DNA of 64,000 nt. Source: PALSA-911 sp963743035. Lineage in GTDB: Bacteria > Pseudomonadota > Alphaproteobacteria > Acetobacterales > Acetobacteraceae. Positions 42,607 through 52,178 of the stretch are shown piece after piece. The stretch is from positions 403,313-467,312 of the forward strand of contig CAVUOB010000003.1 of the NCBI GenBank assembly GCA_963743035.1, in the 5' to 3' direction. The position numbers and the translations under genes were made by a program. The notes under the pieces were generated by a model that saw only the letters and a program-made list of their open reading frames with translations, had not been told where the DNA came from and did not search any database. Each line of letters starts with the position of its first letter. Position 1 is the stretch's first letter.

Positions 42607-44485
42607 TCAGATCGACTTGACGTCGGTGCCGGGCGAGACTTGGCGGAAGACCTGCTCGACGTTGATCTTTGCCGCGTCGGACACAAAGCCATTGTCGCGG
42701 AAAACCACGCGCAGCGGCTCGCGGTCGGCAAGCTCCTTCACCAGTTCCTCTGTCACGCCGGTCTCGAAACAGGCGACCAGCGCGTTCCCGTCCACGAAGA
42801 ACACTTTCTTGCCCTGTATCGTCTCACGCTGGATTGGCAGCGTGAGATCCACGCCCCAGTCGACGAGCACCTGGAACAGCAGGTCCTCGCCGCAACGGTC
42901 CGGCTTGATATTGTCGACCGAAGCGAGCAGGTCCTTCTGATCGATTTGGTCCGGGCGATAGTAGACGTCCTGCATGTTGGACGTGTCGACCTTCAGGACC
43001 CGGAAGCCGACGTCGCGATTCCAGTCGGGGTGGCAATCACCGTCCAGCATATTTTTTCCGGCGCGACGAATACGCTCTTTGGCTATGTCAGCGATCGTCG
43101 CATATCCAAGTTGAGCGGCCTCAGAACCGTCTTTGGTAGGTTCCGCAATTTGCACCATGATAAAGGAGCGATTTGATCCGTCCTCGCTACACTGTTTCAA
43201 CGCAGCGTGCGCCGTGGACGCCGAACCTGCGAAGAAATCTAAGATGATGTCATCGTCTGAAGTTACCTGATCTACAAGTGATGCGATGAATTGAACGGGC
43301 TTCGGAAAGTCAAATATTTTTGCGCCGAAAAGCTCTGTTACTTCTCGAGTGCCATTGTAGTTGAAGCCTGTCGTATCGCTATCTAGCCATGAGGAAAATC
43401 CTGTCACTTGGCTTTTGAGACTATCAAGAAATTTCTTCTCCCTCGGGCGGCCGGTAGGACTTTTGGGCCAGAGGATTCTTTTTTCAACTATAAGCTGCGC
43501 GATTGTCTCCCAACTCTTAGCCCACCCCCTTGCCGGACTTGGGGGATAAGAGGCGCCTGTCTCTGGATTGACAATATCAAAATGCAGGTTCGGCCTCTGA
43601 GATGCGGTGGCCAAACCGGTGAGGTTCTCACTTGTCCATGGACCTCTAGGATCTTTGTCCGGATTTGTATATTTTCCCTTGTCTATACCTCTACCATTAA
43701 GTTGTGAGGCAGCAGACTTTCCGAATGCCACTACGTATTCGTGATCAATTGAAAGCCGTGAATAGTTGCGATTGTCGGAAGTTTGCCTTCGCCTCCACAC
43801 AAAAGACCCCAAGAAGTTATCGCGGCCAAAAATCTCTGTCGCGACTGCAATGAGATTATGAACTTCATTATCATCAATGCTTATTAAAATTATGCCGTCA
43901 TCCTTTAGAAGATTGCGGGCTATACGGAGGCGAGGTAATATAAACGAGAGCCAATCAGAATGAAACCTTCCATTCGCGCTCACATTGGCGACTAATTTAT
44001 TGCCATCGCCATCCTCTTGTAATGAATTGAGGAGATATTCGTCCGATCCCTGAGCAAAACTATCCTCATAAACGAAGTCGTTACCTGTATTATACGGGGG
44101 GTCGATATAGATAAGCTTAATTAATCCGAGATAACTCAACTGAAGTAATTTGAGGGCGTCGAGATTGTCCCCCTCTATGAATAGGTTCTTCGTATCCTCA
44201 AAGTTGTCGACTCTCGCTTTGCACTGGGCGAAGCGTTTTGGCTACAGGGGCATTCGAAACAATCAATGCCTCTCGTTTACCCGGCCAATCCAGCCGATAG
44301 CGCTCTTGCGGTCCCTCAACGATATGGTCGCTCAGCTCCTGACGCAGCTGATCGAAGTCTACTGTTAGACGCAGCTGCCCGGTCGCCTCGTCGCGCGCCT
44401 CGGTCACGCAGCCGGGGAACAGATCGCGGATCTTCGCGATGTTCTCCTTGCTCAGGTCAGGGCTGTGCATCTTCAGCTTGTCCAT
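42607..44485 (-). pseudogene. mod: Type III DNA methyltransferase Mod, frameshifted
   Basis: Two parts of one beta-class N6-adenine methyltransferase. The first (44485 to about 44210) opens MDKLKMHSPDLSKENIAKIRDLFPGCV and ends NAPVAKTLRPVQSES, the normal Mod N-terminus. The second resumes VDNFEDTKNLFIEGDNLDALKLL and includes YIDPPYNTGND (motif IV), a target-recognition region and DFFAGSAST (motif I). The join needs a one-base shift near 44209-44214. The only start for the second frame alone is a TTG at 44139 with no ribosome site. About 43050-44220 is AT-rich against GC-rich flanks. The gene may be broken or a sequencing error. Confidence 0.85.
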
Positions 44486-44494
44486 CGTCTTCCC

Positions 44495-45202
44495 TTACTC
44501 ACTCGTCGTGGCAGTGACGGGAACGCCACCGGAAAGGTGCTCCAATTCCTGCCGTGCCGCGCGCAGCTCTGCATTGATCGCCACGCGCTTGTTGAACTGC
44601 TTCTCGTGCGAGAGCCGGGCCTTGATCCGGTCCACTTCCCGCGTCTTGGTCCTGATCGCCTCCATCCGCGCCACGCGCGCCTGGATGTCCTCGACGGCCA
44701 GTTCTCCTCCGACAGCGACCTCAGGCATCAGGGCCGTGATGAGAGCGTCGTAGAGGCCGTCCAGATTGAGCGTGACCGGCAGCGGCCTACGCGCCGCGTT
44801 GTCAGGCGCCCAATCGGTCGCGAAATAGCCGCTGACAACCCACTTGGTGACATCGGCGTCGCTCGGCCGCTTGAAGGCGGCCACAGCCTTTCGCTTACCG
44901 GACCAGGTGAGCTCGAAGAGCAACGGGAACGGGATCGCGCGGTCGATCGCACGCAACACTTCTTCGTCGAGCTTGCCGGTACGCAGGCTAATGCCGAACA
45001 CCTGGATCTCGCTGACGGCCTTCGTTGCCGCGAGGTTGGTGGTTTCCGGAGCCAGCTTGTACTTCCAGACGATCTGATCGACCTGCGCCACGAACAGGTC
45101 CCGGAGTGCCGTGCCAACGCCGGCATGCTCATAGATCCGGCTTTTGGGGACAACGCGGCCGAAGGCGGCGGCTTTGGGATAGTCGAAGAAAGCTGCCGTC
45201 AT
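44495..45202 (-). CDS. DUF4391 protein
   Basis: A 235-residue protein. The patterns FFDYPKAAAFGRVVPKSRIYEHAG, IVWKYKLAPETTNLAATKAVSEIQVFGISLR and a C-terminal coiled segment (EDIQARVARMEAIRTKTREVDRIKARL) match DUF4391, which is commonly found between a helicase and type III mod/res genes. Its role is unknown. Its start overlaps the helicase stop by 4 nt and its stop is 9 nt before mod, so it belongs to the same transcript. Confidence 0.85.
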   Translation of the reverse strand: MTAAFFDYPKAAAFGRVVPKSRIYEHAGVGTALRDLFVAQVDQIVWKYKLAPETTNLAATKAVSEIQVFGISLRTGKLDEEVLRAIDRAIPFPLLFELTWSGKRKAVAAFKRPSDADVTKWVVSGYFATDWAPDNAARRPLPVTLNLDGLYDALITALMPEVAVGGELAVEDIQARVARMEAIRTKTREVDRIKARLSHEKQFNKRVAINAELRAARQELEHLSGGVPVTATTSE

Positions 45203-48200
45203 GCGGCCCCCTCCTCGATCACGAGGAACGCGATCAGCTCGAAATCGTCGAGCCCCGCGATGGTGTGGACCAGCGCCGTGGTCCGCCCGCCACTGAACAG
45301 ACTGTCGATGTCCTTCTCTTCCTTGACCTCTATCATCGAGCGGATCGCAGCGCTCAGAAGCGCGGAGCAGTGCTCCATCTTGCGACCGTCCTGTGTCCGC
45401 TCATTGAACAGCTGGCAGACCGCCCGGATTGGCTCCGCCTGGCCCTTGCAGCTGGTGCGGATCAGATCGAGTAAGCGCTTCACCTCGGTGTGGTCGATGA
45501 TGACCCCACCGTCGTGACCGACATAGACGAGGTAATATGGGTGCAGCCGGTTCTGCTGGTTGATGTTCACGCTGTCGTGGATGTTTTTCAGCGCGAAGAT
45601 CACACCGGGCTTCAGACCGAGCGCTGGCCGCGCCGGCACAACCGCATGCATGCCGTTCGGCAGATGCTCGAGGTCGCCGTGCTCCTTGATGTGGTTAAGA
45701 AGGTCCATGCGGAAATCGTTGAGGCCGAGGTCAGTGATGGAAATACCGGTCCGCACGTCCTCCAGCTCGATCACCTCTTCCTGGAGGCGCTTGAGCTGCT
45801 CCTTCCGGTAGGCGATGTCGCTGCTCTTGGACGTCAGAATATTGTCGTCGCCGGTCGCCGTGACGTCGGCGATCATCATACGGTTTTCGACGCGCTCCTT
45901 GAGATTGATGTACTCGTCGAGCGAGATTTCAGGCCAATAGTTGACGAGCTGGATCTGCGCGTTGGGTGACCCGATACGGTCAATACGCCCGAACCGCTGG
46001 ATGATCCGGACCGGGTTCCAGTGGATATCGTAGTTGATCAGATAGTCGCAATCCTGGAGGTTCTGGCCCTCAGAGATGCAGTCCGTCCCGATGAGGATAT
46101 CGATCTCGCCGGTTTCGTGCGGCAGGACCAGATGCTTCTCCTTCGCGCGCGGTGAGAACAGCGTGAGCAGGGACTGGAAGTCGTAGCTCTTTTTCAGTGT
46201 GCTTTTCGGCGCGTCGGAGCCAGTGACCATGCCGCAGTGCAGGCCGTGCGACTGGAGAAAGGCCGTCGCCAGGTTGGTGTAGAGGTACTTCGCCGTGTCT
46301 GCGAAGGCGGTGAAGATCAGAACCTTGCGGTTGCCGGGATTGAGCGGGTCGGCGACCTTGCGGGTGATGACGTCCTTCAGATGCTGCAGCTTGGCATCAT
46401 CCTCGGGAACCACCTTGTCCATCGAGGCGATCAGGTCATCGATCAGCACAAGATCCGCGGCGAGGTCATACCTCCACGACGGAAGGTCCATGTCCGACAA
46501 GCTGATCTGAATTTTCTTGCCGACCGTGAACTCATCGAGCCCGCTCAAATCGTCATCGTCGGGATCAAGACCGGGATCACCGAGATGGTCGGCCACGCTC
46601 GCGGCGGCGCCCGTGCGCTCGAAGGTGTCGATCGCCTGAAGGGTTTGCGCGATGTTGCCGCTCAGCGCCCGCAGCGTGAGGCGGAAGGCTTCGACTGAGC
46701 TCTCCAGCCGTTTGAGCAGGTTGGTGGTCATCAGAGCCTGAAGGCTCCGCTCGCGGTCAGCTTGGCGCAGCTTGCCGCGACCGCCCTCCACCTGAGTGTC
46801 GTAGATTTCTTCGTACTTCCGAAGTCGGCTCGGCAGGATGTAGCTGATCGGGGCATAGACGGCGAGCTTGAGCACCGACAGGCTGGCGAAGATGTCGTTG
46901 AGGCCGAGCACATCTGATCGATGGGTGATCGGGCATTGGTATGACAACGGCTTTCGGCGCTGTGGGAATTTCCCGATATCCTTCGTGTCGTAGAACGTCT
47001 CGATATGCTTGCGCGACCGGGCGATCGTCACGGCATCGAGCATCTCGAAGAAATCGAAGTCGAGGGCCTTCAGGATCGCGGCTGCGGTTCGCTCGTGCGG
47101 CGGCAGATCGGACCAGGCATTGAACGCCTTCTGGGCGCGCCGGAAAATCTCCTCGATCCCGGTCTTGGTTTTCAGCTTGCGGCTGAGGTTTTCGGAATCG
47201 CCCTCATAGGCCAGCGCGAGCTGATTGCGCAGGTCGTTGAAGCGGTTGTTCACCGGCGTCGCCGACAGCATCAGAACCTTGGTCTTCACGCCAGAGCGGA
47301 TGACCTTGTTCATCAGCTTCTGGTAGCGCGTCTCCCGATCCTTGAAGACATCGTTGTTCCGAAAATTGTGCGACTCATCGATAACGACCAGATCGTAGTT
47401 GCCCCAGTTCACCCGGTTCAGCGGAATACCGAACGCCTCTCCTGACGTGCGGGAGAGATCGGTATGGCTCAGGACGTCGTAGTTGAAGCGGTCCTTGGCG
47501 AAAATGTTCGTGGTCAGATTGGTGTTGTAGTTGCGCCAATTGTCCGCGAGCTTCTTCGGGCACAGGACCAGCACCGACCGATTGCGCAGCTCGTAATATT
47601 TGATCACCGCCAGCGCGGTGAAGGTTTTGCCAAGGCCGACGCTGTCGGCCAGAATGCAACCGTTGTGCATCTCCAGCTTGTTGATGATACCGGTAGCGGC
47701 ATCCCTCTGGAAGTTGAACAGCTTGTTCCAGACGAGGCTGTCCTTGTAACCGGTCAGATCGTTCGGCAGTGCATCCTGATCAACCTCTTCGAGGAAATCC
47801 TGGAAGAGATTGTAGAGTATGTGGAAGTATATCCGCTCCGGTGAGTTCTCCTGATAGACGGACTCGATATGGTCGCAAATGGCGGCAGTGACGTCGCTGA
47901 CCTTGTCCTCATCGTTCCAGATCTGGTTGAACAGCTGTAGGTAGACCTGTGTGTGCGCGGCATCATCGATGCGCGTGACGAGGTTCGAGATCGCGTCGCC
48001 CTTCTGATAGCCGAGATCGACGGCCGTGAACCCGCTGATCGGCATGTAGGCGACGTCGCCCGCTTCTGCTCCCGCATGGATGAACTGCTGCATTGGCGCC
48101 TTGGTCGTATTCGACCGGAAGCGAGCCTTCTTTCGTATCCAGTCGGCGCATTCGCGCGCGACCGCACGCTGTGTCAGCTTGTTGCGAAGCTGAATTTCGA

Positions 48201-48471
48201 ACTCGGTTCCGTACAGGCCGCGCTCACGCGTCGCCTTGGGGATGAAGAATTCTCGCCGTTCCTTGCGCAGGCGGTCCGACACTTCCATCGGCACGAAGGT
48301 CGGGGCAGTGAAGATGAACTGGAGGCTCTCGACCTTCGACAACTCCGCCTTCAGGGCCTCGAAAGCGTAGATCGAAAAGCACGACGCCGCGATCTTTAGC
48401 CGCGCACCGCGTCTCACCGTCGCCTTAAGATCGTCGCCGAGAAGCAGCGAGGTGTTATCGATGATTTTCAT
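45199..48471 (-). CDS. PLD-like domain plus SNF2-type helicase
   Basis: A 1090-residue protein. The first 180 residues (MKIIDNTSLLLGDDLKATVR, ASCFSIYAFEALKAEL) look like a phospholipase-D-like nuclease fold without a clear HKD. The SNF2 helicase follows: Walker A LADSVGLGKTFTALA, DESHNFRN, LSATPVNNRFNDLR, and the C-terminal half with FTAFADTAKYL, TDCISEGQNLQDCDYLINYDIHWNPVRIIQRFGRIDRIGS. Such helicases accompany type III restriction genes and DISARM-like systems. The ATG at 48471 overlaps the WYL regulator by 17 nt. Confidence 0.9.
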   Translation of the reverse strand: MKIIDNTSLLLGDDLKATVRRGARLKIAASCFSIYAFEALKAELSKVESLQFIFTAPTFVPMEVSDRLRKERREFFIPKATRERGLYGTEFEIQLRNKLTQRAVARECADWIRKKARFRSNTTKAPMQQFIHAGAEAGDVAYMPISGFTAVDLGYQKGDAISNLVTRIDDAAHTQVYLQLFNQIWNDEDKVSDVTAAICDHIESVYQENSPERIYFHILYNLFQDFLEEVDQDALPNDLTGYKDSLVWNKLFNFQRDAATGIINKLEMHNGCILADSVGLGKTFTALAVIKYYELRNRSVLVLCPKKLADNWRNYNTNLTTNIFAKDRFNYDVLSHTDLSRTSGEAFGIPLNRVNWGNYDLVVIDESHNFRNNDVFKDRETRYQKLMNKVIRSGVKTKVLMLSATPVNNRFNDLRNQLALAYEGDSENLSRKLKTKTGIEEIFRRAQKAFNAWSDLPPHERTAAAILKALDFDFFEMLDAVTIARSRKHIETFYDTKDIGKFPQRRKPLSYQCPITHRSDVLGLNDIFASLSVLKLAVYAPISYILPSRLRKYEEIYDTQVEGGRGKLRQADRERSLQALMTTNLLKRLESSVEAFRLTLRALSGNIAQTLQAIDTFERTGAAASVADHLGDPGLDPDDDDLSGLDEFTVGKKIQISLSDMDLPSWRYDLAADLVLIDDLIASMDKVVPEDDAKLQHLKDVITRKVADPLNPGNRKVLIFTAFADTAKYLYTNLATAFLQSHGLHCGMVTGSDAPKSTLKKSYDFQSLLTLFSPRAKEKHLVLPHETGEIDILIGTDCISEGQNLQDCDYLINYDIHWNPVRIIQRFGRIDRIGSPNAQIQLVNYWPEISLDEYINLKERVENRMMIADVTATGDDNILTSKSSDIAYRKEQLKRLQEEVIELEDVRTGISITDLGLNDFRMDLLNHIKEHGDLEHLPNGMHAVVPARPALGLKPGVIFALKNIHDSVNINQQNRLHPYYLVYVGHDGGVIIDHTEVKRLLDLIRTSCKGQAEPIRAVCQLFNERTQDGRKMEHCSALLSAAIRSMIEVKEEKDIDSLFSGGRTTALVHTIAGLDDFELIAFLVIEEGAA

Positions 48472-49318
48472 CGGCGCTCCCCTCACGTAGGAGCACGATT
48501 TGCTGATCCTGCGGGCGCCGGGCCTCCGGCGGCGTATCGAGCCCCAACCGTCTCAGCGCGTAGTAACGGAGCGCTTTTCGAACCTGAATTTGAGCACGCC
48601 CCCCTCGCATGCCGTAGTCGAGGGCGATGATCCGCTTTTGGCTTTCGGAAAGCTCCGGATGCGGCCCTATTTCCAGCGTGATGAGTTCGTTCCAGTCGGC
48701 ATCTTCCTCCGGCGATGCCCCGCTCGGACGAACCGACCGGGCCTCAATGATGCGTGAGAGCAAGAAGTCCTTGAACGACTTATCGACCTCACAGAAGGCA
48801 CGGGTATGCCACCGGAACCCATCGAAGCCGATCGCGTGCGGCGCGATCCATCGCCAGCGAGGATCGTCGCTAGAAAGCGATTGATATTTGACCTCGACTG
48901 ATTGCTTCTGGCGGATCGCCGCAAGCACAGTTCGCAATGTATCGTTGTTGACGCCGCGGGCCGGTATGGGCGGCCCGGCATAAGGAGGAGAGTGGGCGAT
49001 CCAGGATTCGGATGAGGCCAAAATGCCTTCGGCAACGGACCGAAGCTGGTTGAGGTACTGACCGGCATCTGGTTTCAGAAAGCAGGGCTGAAATTCGTTG
49101 CTCGCGACATAGCGCTTTGCGCTCTTGTCATAGACGGCGTTGCGCGGCGCCCGCTCTTGATAGAGCGTCAAATCCTTCGATGCCTGCGGAACGGACACAT
49201 CGAAAGCCTCGATGATGTCCGAGCGATTCACGCCGCCTTCCCAATAAAGTCGGAACTCGATGAATTCGAGCCGGCGCTCCACACCCCATTTCAGCACCGC
49301 TTCGCCTCCCGGCATCAC
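48455..49318 (-). CDS. WYL-domain transcriptional regulator of the defence operon
   Basis: A 287-residue regulator of the BrxR/CapW type. An N-terminal winged helix-turn-helix (RRLEFIEFRLYWEGGVNRSDIIEAFDVSVPQASKDLTLY) is followed by a WYL domain (VEVKYQSLSSDDPRWRWIAPHAIGFDGFRWHTRAFCE) and a C-terminal dimerisation part. Such proteins repress antiphage genes until DNA damage or infection. It is the first gene of the leftward block and lies 205 bp from the rightward block, so it may control both. A palindrome sits 36 bp upstream. Confidence 0.9.
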   Translation of the reverse strand: MMPGGEAVLKWGVERRLEFIEFRLYWEGGVNRSDIIEAFDVSVPQASKDLTLYQERAPRNAVYDKSAKRYVASNEFQPCFLKPDAGQYLNQLRSVAEGILASSESWIAHSPPYAGPPIPARGVNNDTLRTVLAAIRQKQSVEVKYQSLSSDDPRWRWIAPHAIGFDGFRWHTRAFCEVDKSFKDFLLSRIIEARSVRPSGASPEEDADWNELITLEIGPHPELSESQKRIIALDYGMRGGRAQIQVRKALRYYALRRLGLDTPPEARRPQDQQIVLLREGSADENHR

Positions 49319-49353
49319 TCCCCACCTCCGCGCGCCAGATGAGCATCAAAACT

Positions 49354-49365
49354 ATATGGACATAT
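49354..49365. promoter_or_regulatory. Candidate operator between the divergent defence blocks
   Basis: ATATG-GA-CATAT, a perfect palindrome in an AT-rich island 36 bp upstream of the WYL gene and about 160 bp before the AddB-like gene. It is placed where a WYL autorepressor would bind. Confidence 0.45.
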
Positions 49366-49523
49366 CGACGCGATGCGTGTAATTGTTATCCCCATCTGCG
49401 GGGCAGGTCAACAATGATCGGCACGCGCGTTGGGGGTGATACGTGCAAGAGGGCGATTCGCGGGCGGCCCTCGACGCTGACCCAGCGACCGAACAAGAAG
49501 TAGCTCCCGGAAGGAGAACGGCC

Positions 49524-52178
49524 ATGGCCGTCACGGGCCGATCCACCCTGGTCGTTCACGGTCGTCTCGCCATGAGGGAAGGCCGCCTGGCCGCGGCACG
49601 CGACGGTCGTCATGGCCTCCAGGTCATGTCCTTCGAGCAGGCGGCGGTGCGCCTTGCTGGCGGTTTTGTCCGGCCCATCGACGATGAGAGTCTGCGCGCC
49701 GCCATCCAGGCAGTCCTGCCTATGACGCCGATGGGCGAGTTGGAGAGCATCAAGGCTCTCCCGGGCATGATCGACGCGGCGGTCGACACGCTGCACAAGG
49801 CTTGGCGCGCGGGCATCGACCTCGCGGCGCGAGCAGCCGACCATCCGCGCCTCGCCGCCATCGCGCGCCTAGAAGCGACCGTCCTCGACCAGCTCCCGCC
49901 CGGTATGATGCGTCCCGTAGACATTGTCGCCGCCGCGACCAACCGCATCGGCCATGCGCCGGCCGTCCTCGGTCCGATCGAGATCGTTGGCCTCACCGAA
50001 CTCTCGCCCTGCTGGAGACCGCTTCTCCAGGCCCTCACGACACATATCCCCGTGCGGTGGGCGGCCGGACCGAGGACCGTTCCCGCATGGCTGGAAGGTA
50101 CGAGCGTCCACGTTTCGCCGGCGCCGGCGGAAGCGCCGGGAATCAGGGCCGTGAGTGCGGCGACGGCCTATCACGAGGCCATCGAGGCGATGCGCTGGGT
50201 GCGGTCGCTGCTCGCCTCGGGCGTGGTGCCCTCGGAGATCGCCGTCGCGACCGCGTCTCCCGCCGACTATGACGATCATTTCCTGGCCTTGCGCGTCGAT
50301 GCCAACATCGACCTGCACTTCGTCCATGGCGTCAGGACCGTCACCACCCGCGAGGGACAGGCGGCCGCGGCGCTGGCCGACATCATCGTTCGCGGTCTGT
50401 CGCAGTCGCGCTTGCGTCGCCTCGCGGCGTTGTGCCGGGACTCGGGCCCGTTCGAGGCTCTGCCCGAAGGCTGGTTGCGCGTCCTGCCAACAGATGCGCC
50501 TCTTTCCACGCCCAGCGCCTGGAACCGCCTGCTGGCCAGGCTGAAGCCGGAGGACTGGCCCGACGGCGCCGATCACGCTTTGGCGCTGCGCGCGGCGGTC
50601 GAGCTGCTCGCGAGAGGACCGGACGCCGCGGGCGAGATCGCCGAGGCCTTCCTGAAGAGCCGGGCGCTTGAGATCTGGCGCAAGGCGCTGCTCGCCGGCC
50701 CCGCCGCCTCGATCGACGCGACGTTAGAGACCCTGAAGCAGGACGACGGGCTGGAAGCGTGCGTCTCTGTTGCCTGGATGCCGGCCAGCGCGCTCGCGGC
50801 CTCACCCCGCCGCTTCGTGCGGCTCCTAGGGCTCAATTCTTCGCGCTGGCCTCGCGGCATCGCCGAGGACCGGCTGATCCCGGACCATATCATCCCGACC
50901 CCGGTGCTCGATCCGCTGCCGGTGAACCTCGCCGACCGCCGGGACTTCGAGACGATCCTCGCCACGACTGCCGATACCGTCGTTCTCTCGCGCTCTCGGC
51001 GCGACAGCGACGGGCGTCTCTTGGGACGCAGCCCTCTGCTCGCCGGGCGTGGCGATGAAACCTACCTGCGCCGCAACGCAGTGCCGGTACATGCATTCAG
51101 CGAAACCGACCGCCTCATGGCCCGGTCCCAGGAATTCGGGGCCGAACCGCAAGCAGTCAGTGCGCAGGGCTGTTGGCGCGACTGGCGGCGGTCCGAGATA
51201 ACCGCCCATGACGGGCTCATTCGAGCGGATCATCCGCTCGTGCTCGCCATCCTCGGCCGCACCCAGTCGGCCAGCTCGCTTCGCCGCCTGCTGCGCAATC
51301 CGCTCAGCTTCGTGTGGGTCTATGCGTTCGGATGGCGCGAACCGCAGAGCAGCGCCGAACCGCTTGTGCTCGACGCGCTCGGGATCGGCGATCTCGTCCA
51401 CATGGTTCTAGACCGCGCCTTGCGCGACCTCGAAGCCGGAGACGGGCTCGCCGCTGCCGACGCGGAGACCGTCGAAGCGGCGGTGGCCCGCGCCGCGCAA
51501 GCCGTCGCCGGCGACTGGGAAAGCGAGCGTCCGGTTCCGCCGGCCGTCATCTGGAGCCGCACCCTCGACGACGCCCGCGTGATGGCGGGCCGCGCCCTGA
51601 CCTATGGCGATGATGTCCTGCCTGGCGCTCGCGCCTATGGCGAAGTGCCGTTCGGCGGCTCGGAGCCGAAATCCGACGCGCAGACGCCTTGGGATGCGAG
51701 CGCGCCGGTCACGATTCCTGATGCCGGCTTCAACATCGCCGGCTATATCGACCGGCTCGACATCTCGGGTGACGGCAAGCGCGCGCTCGTGCGCGATTAC
51801 AAGACGGGCAGGCCGCCGCGCGGCGACATCCGGCTGAACGGCGGCCGCGAGCTTCAGCGTTGCCTGTACGCCTTCGCGGTGAAGGCGCTCCTCGGCGACG
51901 ACGTCGCCATCAGCGCCTCGCTGCTCTACCCGCGCGAGCCCGTTGATCTTCAGCTCGACGATCCCGAGGCGGTGCTGGCGGAGATCACCGGCTACCTTCG
52001 TGCAGCGAGGACCGGCCTCTCCGGTGGCGCTGCCCTGCCTGGCCCGGACACCGGCGGCGACTATGACGACCTCGCCTTCGCCCTGCCAGCGAACGCCAAC
52101 GCCACCTATTGCAAGCGCAAGCTCCCGGCCGCGACGGAACGGCTGGGCGAAGCCGCTCAGGTCTGGGAGGCAGAATAA
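49524..52178 (+). CDS. AddB-like PD-(D/E)XK nuclease protein
   Basis: An 884-residue protein. The N-terminal part (TLVVHGRLAMREGRLAAARDGRHGLQVMSFEQAAVRLAGGFV) looks like an AddB/RexB-type inactivated helicase fold without a Walker A. The C-terminus carries a RecB-type nuclease: GYIDRLDISGDGKRALVRDYKTG and LQRCLYAFAVKALLG (about residues 760-810). Only one Cys lies near the end, so the Fe-S cluster of classical AddB is probably absent. The ATG at 49524 has AAGGAGAAC. Its stop overlaps the start of the AddA-like gene by 1 nt (TAATG), so the two are made together. It is shorter than housekeeping AddB. Confidence 0.82.
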   Translation: MAVTGRSTLVVHGRLAMREGRLAAARDGRHGLQVMSFEQAAVRLAGGFVRPIDDESLRAAIQAVLPMTPMGELESIKALPGMIDAAVDTLHKAWRAGIDLAARAADHPRLAAIARLEATVLDQLPPGMMRPVDIVAAATNRIGHAPAVLGPIEIVGLTELSPCWRPLLQALTTHIPVRWAAGPRTVPAWLEGTSVHVSPAPAEAPGIRAVSAATAYHEAIEAMRWVRSLLASGVVPSEIAVATASPADYDDHFLALRVDANIDLHFVHGVRTVTTREGQAAAALADIIVRGLSQSRLRRLAALCRDSGPFEALPEGWLRVLPTDAPLSTPSAWNRLLARLKPEDWPDGADHALALRAAVELLARGPDAAGEIAEAFLKSRALEIWRKALLAGPAASIDATLETLKQDDGLEACVSVAWMPASALAASPRRFVRLLGLNSSRWPRGIAEDRLIPDHIIPTPVLDPLPVNLADRRDFETILATTADTVVLSRSRRDSDGRLLGRSPLLAGRGDETYLRRNAVPVHAFSETDRLMARSQEFGAEPQAVSAQGCWRDWRRSEITAHDGLIRADHPLVLAILGRTQSASSLRRLLRNPLSFVWVYAFGWREPQSSAEPLVLDALGIGDLVHMVLDRALRDLEAGDGLAAADAETVEAAVARAAQAVAGDWESERPVPPAVIWSRTLDDARVMAGRALTYGDDVLPGARAYGEVPFGGSEPKSDAQTPWDASAPVTIPDAGFNIAGYIDRLDISGDGKRALVRDYKTGRPPRGDIRLNGGRELQRCLYAFAVKALLGDDVAISASLLYPREPVDLQLDDPEAVLAEITGYLRAARTGLSGGAALPGPDTGGDYDDLAFALPANANATYCKRKLPAATERLGEAAQVWEAE

